64,000 nucleotides of DNA from Actinomycetes bacterium (lineage in GTDB: Bacteria; Actinomycetota; Acidimicrobiia; Acidimicrobiales; Acidimicrobiaceae). The position numbers and the translations under genes are program-made. The DNA lies in contig JAJZIP010000001.1 in NCBI GenBank assembly GCA_021810525.1, positions 17,781 to 81,780 on the forward strand, written 5' to 3'. The notes under the pieces were generated by a model. That model was not told the origin of the DNA and did no database searches. It saw only the letters and a program-made list of their open reading frames with translations. Shown here piece after piece: positions 9,507 to 19,149 of this stretch (positions are counted from its first letter, which is position 1; every line of letters starts with the position of its first letter).

Positions 9507-10208
9507 TCACGGCTTTTTGGCCAAGATGAGGAACGTGTAATATGCCTGCCAAGCCGTTTCAATATCTGTGATACCTGCTGCGCCAAGGGCTGCGACATGA
9601 TCTGACAGTTCGGGGGCAGACCTGCTGTGTCTATGCCCGGATTCCCCCTCATCCGACTCTTTCCGGGGCAGGAACTCCTTTCTGGCGGCCCTGAAAAGCT
9701 GGTCCCATCGCTGACCAAGGTAGATGTGATCAAGATTGACTATCCACCCACCAGGGCGAAGAAGATTCGCTATGTCGGAGTAGAACCGGTACAGCTCTCC
9801 TGGTGTGAGGTGGTGCGTTGCACGGGAGGTCAGTACCACGTCTAGATCTGTAGGCAGGTTCAGAGAGGAGATATTATACATGTCCCCTGTCACCCAAGAA
9901 ATCCTAGAACCATATGTTGCGAGCACACCCTCGGCGGATACTTTCATCGTCTCAGATGCATCATGCCATATACCGATAGAGCTGGGAAACATTTCCAGAA
10001 ACACCTTGAGGAACGTGCCAGGGCCGGAAGCGATGTCGAGGACGTGGGAGACCGCCCCATCTCGAGACACAATTGAGGCGGCAATTCTCCTTGGAAGATC
10101 CAGTATCTCTCCCTGAGTATCTGCGTTCAGCCAACCCGCCGCTTCATCTTCACTCCATATCCGTTCCACCAATCCCCCCTTTGACGCCGTGACAAACATC
10201 CGCTTCAT
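9507..10208 (-). CDS. SAM-dependent methyltransferase (class I)
   Basis: A 233-residue class I methyltransferase. Motif I is VLDIASGPGTF, an acidic loop after strand 2 is replaced by WHDASETM, GDMYN marks the adenine-binding region and LRPGGWIVNLDHI is the post-motif III strand. The remainder resembles small-molecule methyltransferases of the UbiE/trans-aconitate type, but the substrate is not identifiable. It is divergent from the bicupin gene at 10347, with 138 nt between the starts. No good ribosome site precedes ATG 10208; ATG 10199 is an alternative. Confidence 0.85.
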   Translation of the reverse strand: MKRMFVTASKGGLVERIWSEDEAAGWLNADTQGEILDLPRRIAASIVSRDGAVSHVLDIASGPGTFLKVFLEMFPSSIGIWHDASETMKVSAEGVLATYGSRISWVTGDMYNISSLNLPTDLDVVLTSRATHHLTPGELYRFYSDIANLLRPGGWIVNLDHIYLGQRWDQLFRAARKEFLPRKESDEGESGHRHSRSAPELSDHVAALGAAGITDIETAWQAYYTFLILAKKP

Positions 10209-10242
10209 GGGTTAGACCCATGCTTGTAGGTAAACTAGCCCG

Positions 10243-10271
10243 TTGACCGAGAAATCATCCAGATTTATAAT
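10243..10271 (+). promoter_or_regulatory. Strong sigma-70-type promoter of the bicupin gene
   Basis: TTGACC at 10243-10248 and a perfect TATAAT at 10266-10271 are separated by exactly 17 nt. The start codon at 10347 lies about 70 nt downstream, with AGAGGAGG ahead of it. It is the best consensus promoter I saw in the window. Confidence 0.7.
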
Positions 10272-10346
10272 AACGTAACACCATTGAATCGAAAAAGACT
10301 TTGATAAGATGTCGAGACGACCGGATTCGTTCAAAGAGGAGGAACC

Positions 10347-11348
10347 ATGGCGAAAGAAGGACGCGTATTTGTGCGTGGCATGACATCGCAAACATACGGA
10401 CTTTCAGGATTTCGAAACACGCAGCTCGAACTCAATCGTGTTAGGAGCGAGTCGATTGTAACCGATGACGCGACTGTCGGCCACTCTGGAGATTCCGAGG
10501 AGTCCCGTACCTGGTGGAAGATAGGTCCAGGCGATGATGAGTTTCTCACTCAGACCCTTCAGGTGCACTTTGTCGAGCTTTTTCCGGGTGGTTCCAACCA
10601 CGGACACGGGCACCAGAATGAAGCCCTCTTCTACATCCTTGAGGGTAAAGGGTATGAAATCCATGACGACAAGCGTTACGACTGGGAGAAAGGTGACCTC
10701 GTCGTGGTCCACAACGACTCGGTCCACCGTCACTTCAACGCTTCCGATACCGAGAGGGCACTGTGCATTATCTTTAAGGCTAAGTCGCAGTGGATGTTCC
10801 TAGGTATGATTCAACAGGGACGGAGCGCACCGTTTGAAAAGGAAGGTTTTGGTCCACGCATTGATTGGGGTCAGGTCTGGATTGATGATGTCGAAAGCAG
10901 AAAGAAGGTCGTAAAGCCTTCAGACACCAAGTGGGAGGACGTGCCAGGAGGAAGAATCCGGGTAATGAGCTCTCCCGAGCGGACCGATGTTCGGGCATTC
11001 AGCGTTGACGTATATGAGCAAGAGGTTCGTGCAAACTCCGAGAGCGAGGCGCACTGGCACATGGCGGACGAAGTTGTCTATGTTCTTTCGGGGAGTGGAA
11101 AGAGTCTGCAGTGGCAGGTCGAGGCTGAGATCGCCGAAAAGTACTATGCCCATGTGGCCAACACGCAAAAAGCCTTTGATATTAGGCAGGGCGACGTTCT
11201 GTATATTCCGCAGAACACGATTCACCAGTATGTGAATACGTCCAATGAGCCGCTGGTATTCCTCTCTGCTCAGAACAGGATGTTCAAGCTTCTTGGTTAC
11301 AAAGACGAAATCCATGTGAAACTGGACAACGGTCAGCCGGTATTCTAA
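10347..11348 (+). CDS. Bicupin protein, gentisate dioxygenase-like
   Basis: A 333-residue protein with two cupin domains. The first carries HGHGHQNEALFYILEG and later SVHRHFN; the second carries AHWHMADEVVYVLSG and TIHQYVN. Both therefore keep the HxH...E...H metal set, so two metal sites are possible. Gentisate 1,2-dioxygenase and relatives that cleave salicylate or hydroxynaphthoate share this layout but normally keep one active metal; the overall fit is family-level only. AGAGGAGG precedes ATG 10347 and a consensus promoter lies at 10243. It is followed by an ABC exporter. A second bicupin occurs at 30491. Confidence 0.8.
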   Translation: MAKEGRVFVRGMTSQTYGLSGFRNTQLELNRVRSESIVTDDATVGHSGDSEESRTWWKIGPGDDEFLTQTLQVHFVELFPGGSNHGHGHQNEALFYILEGKGYEIHDDKRYDWEKGDLVVVHNDSVHRHFNASDTERALCIIFKAKSQWMFLGMIQQGRSAPFEKEGFGPRIDWGQVWIDDVESRKKVVKPSDTKWEDVPGGRIRVMSSPERTDVRAFSVDVYEQEVRANSESEAHWHMADEVVYVLSGSGKSLQWQVEAEIAEKYYAHVANTQKAFDIRQGDVLYIPQNTIHQYVNTSNEPLVFLSAQNRMFKLLGYKDEIHVKLDNGQPVF

Positions 11349-11372
11349 CTGATCTTTTCAGCTTTTAGATAT

Positions 11373-11406
11373 AACCGGCCATGGGCTCTAATGAACCTGG
11401 CCGGTT
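11373..11406 (+). terminator. Probable terminator after the bicupin gene
   Basis: AACCGGCCA at 11373-11381 pairs perfectly with TGGCCGGTT at 11398-11406, with a 16-nt loop, 25 nt after the stop codon. The following sequence is only modestly T-rich, so this is a probable rather than certain terminator. Confidence 0.5.
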
Positions 11407-11547
11407 GTCTCATTAATGGCGGTTCGCAGTCATGTTGGCAAGCACAGACTTACGCATACCTGCCGTGGCACATAAAGAACGTTGCAACCGAGATGGCTTG
11501 ATCTTGGAGGTTCTCGCTATGGCGAGAGGAAAGGGAAAGATCTTCGT

Positions 11548-12513
11548 ATGACAGGAGTCACCGGCGTATTCGCCCTGGAGGCTCGGCAGCTGACAAAAAG
11601 ATATTCTCAGACAGTTCTGGCAGTCGACCATCTTGACCTTGCGGTACAAAAGGGTGAAATCTTTGGACTCCTCGGTCCTAATGGCGCCGGTAAGACTACC
11701 ACGGGGGGCATGCTCACGACTCGGATAGTACCCACGTCCGGCAACGCCTTCATAGGTGGCATCGACGTGGTGGCTCATCCCGCAGAGGCGAAGAGGGAGA
11801 TCGGCGTGGTCCCACAGACCAATACCCTTGATCGCTCGCTGAGTGTCGAACAGAACCTCTATTTCCACGGACGGTACTTCGGCTACAGCAGGAACGAGGC
11901 CAAAACTAGGGCGTCACAGCTATTGGAACAGTTCAAGCTCTCGGAGCGCTCTAGCGCACCAGTTGCTGCCCTTTCTGGAGGCATGGCACAGAGACTGATG
12001 ATGGCTCGAGCCGTCTTTCACCAACCAACTGTATTAATTCTTGATGAGCCGACCTCCGGGCTCGACCCTCAGAGCCGATTGGCGTTTTGGGACGTACTAA
12101 GGGAGCTGCATTCGTCAGGCCAGACCGTCCTTTTGACCACCCATTATATGGAGGAGGCGGACCAGCTTTGTGAAAGGCTTGCAATAATGGACCATGGTCG
12201 AATTCTCGCAATAGGGAGCCCGAGTGAGTTGAAGAGCGGCATCAAGTCAGGATCCATTCTGACCGTCGAGGTCTCAGGTGAGGTTCTTGGACTTACGGAG
12301 CAGTTGCGAAAGGAACTAAAGGATTCAAGTGTCGACTCGGTGACTGCCTCGGCTAATGGAATGGTGATAATTGGCGATGAGGCTAGCAAGCTCATTTCGC
12401 CTGTCGTGCGCATAGCAGAGGCGTCGGGACATTCTGTGCTCAATCTAAAGGTAGAAGAGCCGAGTCTTGAGACCGTCTTCATAAGCCTTACGGGCAGGGA
12501 GTTGAGAGAGTAA
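11548..12513 (+). CDS. ABC-2 type transporter, ATP-binding subunit
   Basis: A 321-residue ABC ATPase of the drug-exporter (DrrA/CcmA-like) type. Walker A is GPNGAGKT at 43-50, the signature LSGGMAQRL, Walker B ILDEPTSGLD and the H-loop TTHYMEEAD. A C-terminal extension of about 90 residues is typical of DrrA-like proteins. Its stop overlaps the ATG of the permease gene (TAATG), so the two are translationally coupled. Export of a hydrophobic or toxic compound, possibly an aromatic intermediate, is inferred. ATG 11548 is preferred over the upstream TTG/ATG extension, which adds residues before the conserved start of the domain. Confidence 0.9.
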   Translation: MTGVTGVFALEARQLTKRYSQTVLAVDHLDLAVQKGEIFGLLGPNGAGKTTTGGMLTTRIVPTSGNAFIGGIDVVAHPAEAKREIGVVPQTNTLDRSLSVEQNLYFHGRYFGYSRNEAKTRASQLLEQFKLSERSSAPVAALSGGMAQRLMMARAVFHQPTVLILDEPTSGLDPQSRLAFWDVLRELHSSGQTVLLTTHYMEEADQLCERLAIMDHGRILAIGSPSELKSGIKSGSILTVEVSGEVLGLTEQLRKELKDSSVDSVTASANGMVIIGDEASKLISPVVRIAEASGHSVLNLKVEEPSLETVFISLTGRELRE

Positions 12514-13358
12514 TGACGATGACGGCAACAGACAGGGCTTCGATCCGAGCAGCTCACGTATCGAAATGGGCCTACTCGAAGGTCATCTTTGCGCTTTTGT
12601 CGCGTGATGTTGCAGTACTCAAAAAGAACTTGAAGTTCTTCCTGATAAGGGTCATAATGCAACCTCTGCTTTTCGTCTTTGTCTTTACGTATGTGTTTCC
12701 GAAGATTGGCCAGGGTGTAGGAGGATCGGGAGCCAAGGCGAGCGAGTTTTCAACGCTACTGGTCGCAGGCGTCGTGGGGATCTCGATCATATTCCAAGCG
12801 GTGCAAGCGGTGGCGTTGCCGCTCGTTCAAGAGTTCGGCTACACCAAAGAAATTGAGGATAGAGCGCTAGCACCGGTGCCGATCTGGGGACTCGCGCTCG
12901 AGAAGATACTCTCTGGCGCGATTCAGTCGCTTCTAGCTGCTATTGTGGTTTTTCCAATTGTGCTTCTGATCCCAGCTACACCTGTTCATCTCCATTTCGA
13001 TTGGCCGGTACTTCTGACCATTGTTCCTCTGTCTGCAGTACTTTCCGGAGCTCTTGGACTGACCATAGGCACGCTCATACCGCCGAATCAGGTTCCGCTG
13101 ATCTTTGCCATAATTGTGCTTCCGATCACCTTTCTGGGGGCCGTTTACTACCCCTGGGCCGCCTTGACTCCGATCGAATGGCTCAAAATAGCTGTCTTGA
13201 TCAATCCGTTGATCTATATAAACGAGGGACTCAGAGCTGCGCTCACTCATGGGGTCCCTCACATGGCGCTCGGTTATGTCTATCTGGCTCTTGTGGCATT
13301 TACGCTGGTTCTTTTGGTCGTATCGACCAAAGGGTTGAGGCGGCGAATCGTTAGCTAA
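12513..13358 (+). CDS. ABC-2 type transporter permease
   Basis: A 281-residue membrane protein with about six hydrophobic segments: VIMQPLLFVFVFTYVF first, then VAGVVGISIIFQAVQAVALP and SLLAAIVVFPIVLLIP. It has the ABC-2 permease signature late in the protein (PITFLGAVYYPW, then LINPLIYINEGLRAAL). It overlaps the ATPase gene by one base and forms a homodimeric or two-subunit exporter with it. Nothing in the sequence reveals the substrate. Confidence 0.9.
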   Translation: MTMTATDRASIRAAHVSKWAYSKVIFALLSRDVAVLKKNLKFFLIRVIMQPLLFVFVFTYVFPKIGQGVGGSGAKASEFSTLLVAGVVGISIIFQAVQAVALPLVQEFGYTKEIEDRALAPVPIWGLALEKILSGAIQSLLAAIVVFPIVLLIPATPVHLHFDWPVLLTIVPLSAVLSGALGLTIGTLIPPNQVPLIFAIIVLPITFLGAVYYPWAALTPIEWLKIAVLINPLIYINEGLRAALTHGVPHMALGYVYLALVAFTLVLLVVSTKGLRRRIVS

Positions 13359-13603
13359 GATCAGGCTTGCGTTCAGACACGGGTCATCAAGGAATCTCTC
13401 ACGCTCTCGTTTCGACGCACTAGAGCTGCTGGCGGTGATGCGAGCTACTCTTTTTTGTCCACGATCATGGCATCTTGGAAACGGGAATCAGCTGCTCTAT
13501 GAGGTTTTGGGCAAGGGTTCTCTCCCTTTCGGGAATCTCAACATTGAAGGGTTGACAAGGGCAAGCAAATGAGAAGCGATGTTTGTAAGGACCGTCAAAA
13601 ACT

Positions 13604-13633
13604 CACTAGGCTACCCGACTGGGTAGCCTAGTG
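13604..13633 (-). terminator. Rho-independent terminator of the VWA-tctAB-tctC operon
   Basis: A perfect 13-bp stem, CACTAGGCTACCC (13604-13616) and GGGTAGCCTAGTG (13621-13633), encloses a 4-nt loop. On the minus strand it is followed by GTTTTT, which is a U tract, so it ends the tctC transcript read leftwards. The remaining 13359-13675 interval holds no gene. Confidence 0.85.
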
Positions 13634-13675
13634 AAGCCCTCGACATCGTAATCCTGTAGATACAGGAAGAGCTGA

Positions 13676-14791
13676 TTACCCGTTCACATAGGTCGAAATG
13701 CTTGCACCCTGTGAAATGGCGGAATCCACCTGGGTAGCGACGGTAGAACCGCTCACGTAGCCCAGCGGCTCGCTCTCCTTGTTAGCTTGAGCGATCGTAG
13801 ACGGGTCTGCCAAAGCCTTCTGGAAGGCGTCACGAAGAACCGTCAATCTCGCGGCCGGTATACCTGGAGGACCTGCGAAGTCGTAGTCCAAAAGACTTAG
13901 GGCCTCAGCTTCTTTGATTGCGGCGGATTGGGCCGATGAAAGAGTAGCCGAAGATAGAGCCTGGCTCAGCGTCACTGCACTTCCAGCAGCCTGGACAAGC
14001 TTTGGAAGGGTCGGCTTGGAGGTAACCAGGAGAGCAGTTGCCTGCCCACCGGTCAGCATGGACAGAAATGGCGGCATGTTCTCAAACGCATACTGACCAT
14101 CACCAGCTAGGAAACCCTGCTTGAGCGCGCTCACGGAGGTGAAGCCGGTGACGAAGGTGTGAGGGATGTTGAATGCTCCCAGGACCACCCTATTGAACAT
14201 GTCCCCGGTCCCGTTTCTGACATCGACCACCTTGATCGGCGTCTTGATGCTCAGAAGTTGCGAGAACTTGGTGACGCCGGAGTGGGGTGAGGTTATGAAA
14301 ACACTTGGTGATGTTCCAGCCTGGCCGATCCAGCTCAGCTTTGTCAGATCGAAGTTTTGACCTGGCTGCTTTTCAATCAAGCTCGCTATGTCGCCACCGG
14401 TGTTCACAACGCTTATAGTTAGGCCGTTCGGTGATGATGCCGCCATCTGGTTTGTTCCGACGATGGTGCCACCACCATTTACGTTCTCAACATTCACAGT
14501 GGCGCCCAGGTACTTGCCTAGGGCCGGCGCAAGGATTCGGGCGTACAAGTCAAAGTCGCCGCCAGGGTTATCCGGTGCGATCAGAGTTATCGTCTTACCC
14601 TTGAAGTATGCAGCGGCAGCTGCATTTGCTGAGGTTGTGGTAGTTGCTGCCGAACTTGAGTTGCTGGTAGTGGCGGAAGAGCTAGATCCACACGCGGCTA
14701 ATAGCATTCCAGCAGATGCAACCGCTATGCCAAGTGCAGGCACTTTTAGACGTGGCTTGCCGTTGGCGCCACGCGATCCCAAACTAATCAT
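13676..14791 (-). CDS. Tripartite tricarboxylate transporter substrate-binding lipoprotein TctC (copy 1)
   Basis: A 371-residue lipoprotein. The lipobox GMLLAAC puts the acylated Cys at residue 34, followed by a Ser/Thr-rich linker. The mature domain has the Bug/TctC signatures KTITLIAPDNPGG, LGATVNVENVNGGG and GTGDMFN. Such proteins bind carboxylates and hand them to TctAB. It lies 109 nt downstream of the TctAB gene with AGGAG before ATG 14791, so it completes one transporter. Family members bind citrate, tartrate, terephthalate and others. The catabolic setting favours an aromatic carboxylate, but this is inference. Two paralogues lie at 36755 and 43497. Confidence 0.93.
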   Translation of the reverse strand: MISLGSRGANGKPRLKVPALGIAVASAGMLLAACGSSSSATTSNSSSAATTTTSANAAAAAYFKGKTITLIAPDNPGGDFDLYARILAPALGKYLGATVNVENVNGGGTIVGTNQMAASSPNGLTISVVNTGGDIASLIEKQPGQNFDLTKLSWIGQAGTSPSVFITSPHSGVTKFSQLLSIKTPIKVVDVRNGTGDMFNRVVLGAFNIPHTFVTGFTSVSALKQGFLAGDGQYAFENMPPFLSMLTGGQATALLVTSKPTLPKLVQAAGSAVTLSQALSSATLSSAQSAAIKEAEALSLLDYDFAGPPGIPAARLTVLRDAFQKALADPSTIAQANKESEPLGYVSGSTVATQVDSAISQGASISTYVNG

Positions 14792-14900
14792 TACTTACTC
14801 CTGTATTCTGTTTTTGCTTATGTGGCTTTGTGCCACGCCCCGCCGCAATCTTGGAGTTCCGCCCCCGATTCACTCCTGCGACGATCACCGATATTAGTTG

Positions 14901-16985
14901 CTAAATCATTCCATGAAACGTCAGGTGAAAAAGCATCACAAAGGCGAAAGCAAGCGCCCATGTGACAATCGTCGCTGATACAGCGAAAACAGCACGCTTT
15001 TTCAGGCTGGCAATATCTTTGTTCACCATTGCGTATATGAATGTAACAAGTGGAATTCCTATTTCAAAGCCGAGGACAAGCGCTCCTACCACAACTCCAA
15101 AGAACCAGAGTATTGCCACTGCTTCCCGTAAGTTCTGTTGGCGCCGGTCCTTCTTGGTGAGTGGCTCTTCTTCGTGTTCCATCCGCGTCATAACCGCAAC
15201 GGTTGACATTTCGTCACCTCCAGGAATTGCATCCGATACCGTCTCCGCAGGTGCAGGAACTCCTTCGCCTCTTGACGGTTCAGTCGAATCAGCTTTTCTC
15301 ACACTTAGCCAGACACGAAAATCGATTGCAAGCCGATACAACGACACCACTGCAGCCAGAATCCCGACTACGACCGGTATTTCACCGGCTTGCGCGGGAT
15401 ATCCCAACCCGACAATGAAATATGTGATTGAAAACGCTGCCATGACTAGATCGAACATCCACTCCATAAGCGGGTGCTTCGCCGCCTGGCGCGCCACTTC
15501 ATTCTTGTTCTTGTGCCACCTCCTGCCTGCCGAGATTATCAAATAGATTGCCACCAAAAAGAAGAAGTCAGCCAGCGGACTCTTTGTGACAAAGTGGATG
15601 CCGTACAACGAATCTGTTAGGTGCACATTATCGTCAAAGGTACCGCCAAGTACAAGTCCGATGGCAGCGGCCGCTACGGAATACCCCAGATCCCGCACCA
15701 CCACACCGAGAATGCTGAACACTACCAGAAGGTAGATCCCCATTGTCGTGTTCACGTCAGCAAAACTGCCAAGCGTCGCAAGGGCGACAATGAACGGGAA
15801 CATGAATGGGCCCTTTATGCCTGTGATGCGCGCTAATTGCGGGGCCAAAACCAGTCCTAAAACGCAGGAGAGCAAACCCGCGATCGCCATTACCCACATC
15901 ATTGAATACGGGAGCGTCGGAGAGCCTCTTAGTAATGTCGGCCCGGGCTCCAGTCCTAAAATTGTAAGAGCTGCGATGAAAATGACCATCCCGAGTCCTG
16001 AGGGAAGTCCCAGTGCTACAGCAGGTATCAGCGATCCGACCTCTTTCGAGAGCGAGGAACCCTCAGCAGACATGAGTCCTTCGGGCACCCCCGTTCCGAA
16101 CAGGTCGCCTCTCTTGGAAGTCTTCTGGCCCACTCCGTAGGAAATGAAGTTCGAAGTGAACCCGCCGATTCCAGGCACGAGCCCCAAAAGTGTGGCGATT
16201 ATCGCAGATCTGGCAACGTGGTACCAGCGACGAAACGTCTCGGCTATGCCCATGCGGACCTGGGCGGAGAAGTCTTCGCCGAGTTGCGAGAGATCGACAG
16301 ATGCAACAGCCTTTCGGCTGCCATACATCTTGACCATCTGTGTTATGGCAAACACTCCCAGCGCGAACGGCACCACCCCGATCCCGCTGTACAGGGTGGG
16401 AAGTCCCAAAGTGAATCTCTCCACACCCGTTACCGGATCGGAACCCACGAAGGAGAGCATGAGACCCAACAGCCCAGAAAGAAACACTTTTGATAGCGGA
16501 ATATTTCCCGTCTGAGCGATGAGCACAATCGCCAAAATGATGATTGCCATGTACTCGGGCGGATGAAACACGGTTGCCAGAGGGCCTGCAAGTTGTATCA
16601 GTCCAATGAAAATTATGCAAGCTATCCATCCACCCATCCAGGTGGAAGTTGCCGAGATGGCGAGAGCCTTGCCCGCTTCCCCTCTTTTGGCCATCGGAAA
16701 TCCATCCAACGTTGTCGGAAAGGATTCCGGCGCTCCCGGTGTATTGAGCAGGATTGCGGTGATAGAGGCGGCAAAGTATGCCCCAGACTGCGTAGCCAAC
16801 ATTATCGCAATAGTCTCGAGAATGCTCATGTGATATACGAAAGGCAGAATCAGTGTCAGGACAAGCACCACACCAAGCCCCGGAAGCATCCCAACCAGCA
16901 TCCCGACAACCATTCCAAAGAGCAATAGCACCATGACCGAAGGAGACCACAGGTTGGTCAGTCCAGTGAATAAATGCGAGATCAT
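14901..16985 (-). CDS. Tripartite tricarboxylate transporter, fused TctA-TctB
   Basis: A 694-residue membrane protein. Residues 1 to about 500 are TctA with the glycine-rich signature GMLVGMLPGLGVVL, QSGAYFAASITAILLNTPGA and a repeated LVPGIGGFTSNFISYG. From about 510 the remainder matches TctB, a four-helix small subunit, but it is split by a hydrophilic linker (about 560-620) rich in Glu and Pro. TctA and TctB are usually separate genes, so the fusion is notable though known in the family. Its ATG overlaps the stop of the upstream VWA gene (ATGA). TctC follows downstream. Confidence 0.9.
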   Translation of the reverse strand: MISHLFTGLTNLWSPSVMVLLLFGMVVGMLVGMLPGLGVVLVLTLILPFVYHMSILETIAIMLATQSGAYFAASITAILLNTPGAPESFPTTLDGFPMAKRGEAGKALAISATSTWMGGWIACIIFIGLIQLAGPLATVFHPPEYMAIIILAIVLIAQTGNIPLSKVFLSGLLGLMLSFVGSDPVTGVERFTLGLPTLYSGIGVVPFALGVFAITQMVKMYGSRKAVASVDLSQLGEDFSAQVRMGIAETFRRWYHVARSAIIATLLGLVPGIGGFTSNFISYGVGQKTSKRGDLFGTGVPEGLMSAEGSSLSKEVGSLIPAVALGLPSGLGMVIFIAALTILGLEPGPTLLRGSPTLPYSMMWVMAIAGLLSCVLGLVLAPQLARITGIKGPFMFPFIVALATLGSFADVNTTMGIYLLVVFSILGVVVRDLGYSVAAAAIGLVLGGTFDDNVHLTDSLYGIHFVTKSPLADFFFLVAIYLIISAGRRWHKNKNEVARQAAKHPLMEWMFDLVMAAFSITYFIVGLGYPAQAGEIPVVVGILAAVVSLYRLAIDFRVWLSVRKADSTEPSRGEGVPAPAETVSDAIPGGDEMSTVAVMTRMEHEEEPLTKKDRRQQNLREAVAILWFFGVVVGALVLGFEIGIPLVTFIYAMVNKDIASLKKRAVFAVSATIVTWALAFAFVMLFHLTFHGMI

Positions 16986-18421
16986 CTGGTGATTCCCCCT
17001 GATGTCTGAGAGATTACTTGATTTGGCCCATGTCTGTGACTCATAGGTGCAACCGCCGCCGTGTATCTGTCCAGCAAACCCTCATAGAGTCTCAGCAGGT
17101 CTTCGAAAAGGGCTCTCAAGTCATCCAATATTTCGACTTTGACCGACTTTGGTTCTGAAATGTATTCCTCAGTGCTCGGATCCACAGTCCGTACATAGGG
17201 TTCGATTCCCCCCTCGGTCAGTTCATAAAGCGCCTTGTCGCTGCCTGCGAGAGCATATGATTGAGGTTCCTCTTTCACATAGCTTGTCCCGTAGTCGATG
17301 TCTAAGAGCTGCCCATCGGTAAGCACAAGCAATACTTTGGTTTCTGTCTGCAACTTTGATAACACCATCCCACAATGTCTAATGGCAGCACCCAGACGGG
17401 TCGCGTGCATCGGTTTCATCCCGGCCGCCCTGGCTGCTACGACTCCAGACATCGGCTCGTTGAATCCTTTAGTCTCACTTAGTACTACCTGTTCCCAGTT
17501 TGTGCCCGAAAACGACCAGACGCTGAAAGCATCCCCAACTGAGTTCAGCGCGCTCGTGCACAAAAGTGAACTTATCACCTCGATGTCTAAAATTCTTGGT
17601 GGTCTCAATTTGAGTTCCGCCAGGATCGGCAACAGCGCCAGCTCTACGGGCTCCGCGTCTTCGACCCTATCTGCCGTGGATGCACGTACATCGACCAGAA
17701 GCAAGACCGGCAAGACCGGCAAAACCCTCCGCTTCCTCCTTTGGTCCAGGTAAACCGAGTCATCAATGCCACCGTCTGCCCGGATGTCGGCCAACGCTTC
17801 GACGGCTTCGTCATAGTCCACGTCACACCCGCTGGTCGTGCGTCGCTCTACGACAATTGCCCGTGACGGCGTGATGTCCATTGTTCTTAGCAGGCGTCTA
17901 AGTTCTTTGGCACACCTGACCTGAAGGGAGTTCCTCTCAAAATCACCCGAAGCTGTCGGCCGCCTTCGCGCCACTCGGCACCAGTCCGGCCTGAATCTTG
18001 CGATATACATCTCCGATTCAGGGTAAAGGAAGGTGCCGGGTCCGAGGGCTCCAAGCTCGCCTTCCTCATGGCGGTGCAGGCCGCAGGAGACATCATGGCG
18101 GTCGCGAGGCAGTCGCTCTGGTGAAACGGTCAGCGTGCGCTTTGATGCCACGGCTTCCGCGTCTCCGTCGCTCTGTGCGCTAGCTCGAACTCTGTCAAGC
18201 GCTTGATGATCTGCTCCTGTCGTTCTAGGGGTCTTGATAATAAAGGCTCCGATCGATCCCCGGCAGGAGACGCCCGGTAGTGAGAGTTGCAGGAAATCGT
18301 CACCTTCTATACGCACTCTTCCTCCCTCGGACCAGGGAGGGGGCCAGATGTCGGAAAGGCACCGAGCGACGAGGCGAAGGATGGTCAACTCCTGGCAATC
18401 CTTCAGCCGTTCCGGGCGCAA
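16982..18421 (-). CDS. NorD-like VWA-domain protein coupled to tctAB
   Basis: A protein of about 479 residues related to NorD, the VWA partner of NorQ-type AAA+ ATPases. Evidence is ARFRPDWCRV around 141-150, matching the NorD RYRPxWC motif, and a C-terminal VWA domain with GDAFSVWSFSG, ATRLGAAIRH and LLVLTDG (D369). The first metal-site motif, normally DxSxS, reads DVRAS at 244-248, so Ser is replaced by Arg and metal binding may be weakened. The C terminus adds about 70 residues with LRALFEDLLRLYEGLL. The stop overlaps the tctAB start (ATGA), implying coupled translation. The TTG start at 18421 has no clear ribosome site and the true start may differ. No NorQ/MoxR gene is adjacent; the nearest AAA+ gene is at 29616. 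Confidence 0.8.
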   Translation of the reverse strand: MRPERLKDCQELTILRLVARCLSDIWPPPWSEGGRVRIEGDDFLQLSLPGVSCRGSIGAFIIKTPRTTGADHQALDRVRASAQSDGDAEAVASKRTLTVSPERLPRDRHDVSCGLHRHEEGELGALGPGTFLYPESEMYIARFRPDWCRVARRRPTASGDFERNSLQVRCAKELRRLLRTMDITPSRAIVVERRTTSGCDVDYDEAVEALADIRADGGIDDSVYLDQRRKRRVLPVLPVLLLVDVRASTADRVEDAEPVELALLPILAELKLRPPRILDIEVISSLLCTSALNSVGDAFSVWSFSGTNWEQVVLSETKGFNEPMSGVVAARAAGMKPMHATRLGAAIRHCGMVLSKLQTETKVLLVLTDGQLLDIDYGTSYVKEEPQSYALAGSDKALYELTEGGIEPYVRTVDPSTEEYISEPKSVKVEILDDLRALFEDLLRLYEGLLDRYTAAVAPMSHRHGPNQVISQTSGGITR

Positions 18422-19149
18422 AGTCCGAGAGTTTCTGTTCGTAATTCACTGACATCGTTACCTGACTCTCGCTATCAACTGCTGATGAAATGCTGGATTC
18501 CCGAACAGAGGCGTGGGCCGGATCAAAAGCTCAAGCAGCTCTCACGCTCCCATCATCTAAAGATCCAAGCGGATCAGAAAGAGAAAGGATCAGACTGTTG
18601 GTAAGCGCGTAAATGGCACCGCGGGAGAATTCGTTGATGACAGGCCGGTGAGTAATTGCGCCTGTATTTCCGCCCACCTCAATTACACCCATATCTCCAC
18701 ATCGATCCCCGGACTGAGAAACATGAGTTCCGAAGTGCATCCAAGCGCAGCTAGAAAGCCCTTTAGAGACTCAGTATTTATCGAACCATTATACCGAGAC
18801 TAAACAATCAGTCAAGTTATAGTCGGAGAATCTATCGTGCATTCCACAGAAGAGAATTCTTCACAGGCGAGTTGACATCTCTCGAACAGACTGCGTGAGA
18901 CTTATGTCACTATCCGTTGCCGACTACGTTTTGCTGTTGGAGGTCCACCTCGTTGTAGCGCGTGACTCGCCGTCAAGGAGTCCTGGCCAAGCCGGACAGA
19001 GCACTTCAGTTGCATATTGCCTCGAGAGAGCTGCAAAGTCATGCAATTCCGTACAAGCAGCTGCATCTCCGATGTATGTGACCAGACTAGTTTGCGCCGT
19101 TTCAGGAAACGGAGGCGGCGTTTTGCTTTGCATATGTAGAATCAGTTGT
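18422..19149. promoter_or_regulatory. Divergent intergenic region VWA-tct operon / gntR 2
   Basis: About 730 bases separate the minus-strand VWA-tctAB-tctC operon from the plus-strand GntR gene. Both promoters and the regulator's operator are expected here. The A+T-rich 18770-18850 segment is the likely core. Short open frames within it show no recognisable features. Confidence 0.4.

Noticed and set aside
14962..15546. 194-codon plus-strand frame
   Set aside because: Antisense to the TctB part of the transporter fusion; low-complexity Ser/Thr/Pro composition typical of a shadow frame.
18531..18740. 69-codon minus-strand frame between the VWA gene and gntR 2
   Set aside because: Composition is mildly protein-like, but there is no ribosome site, motif or neighbour support.
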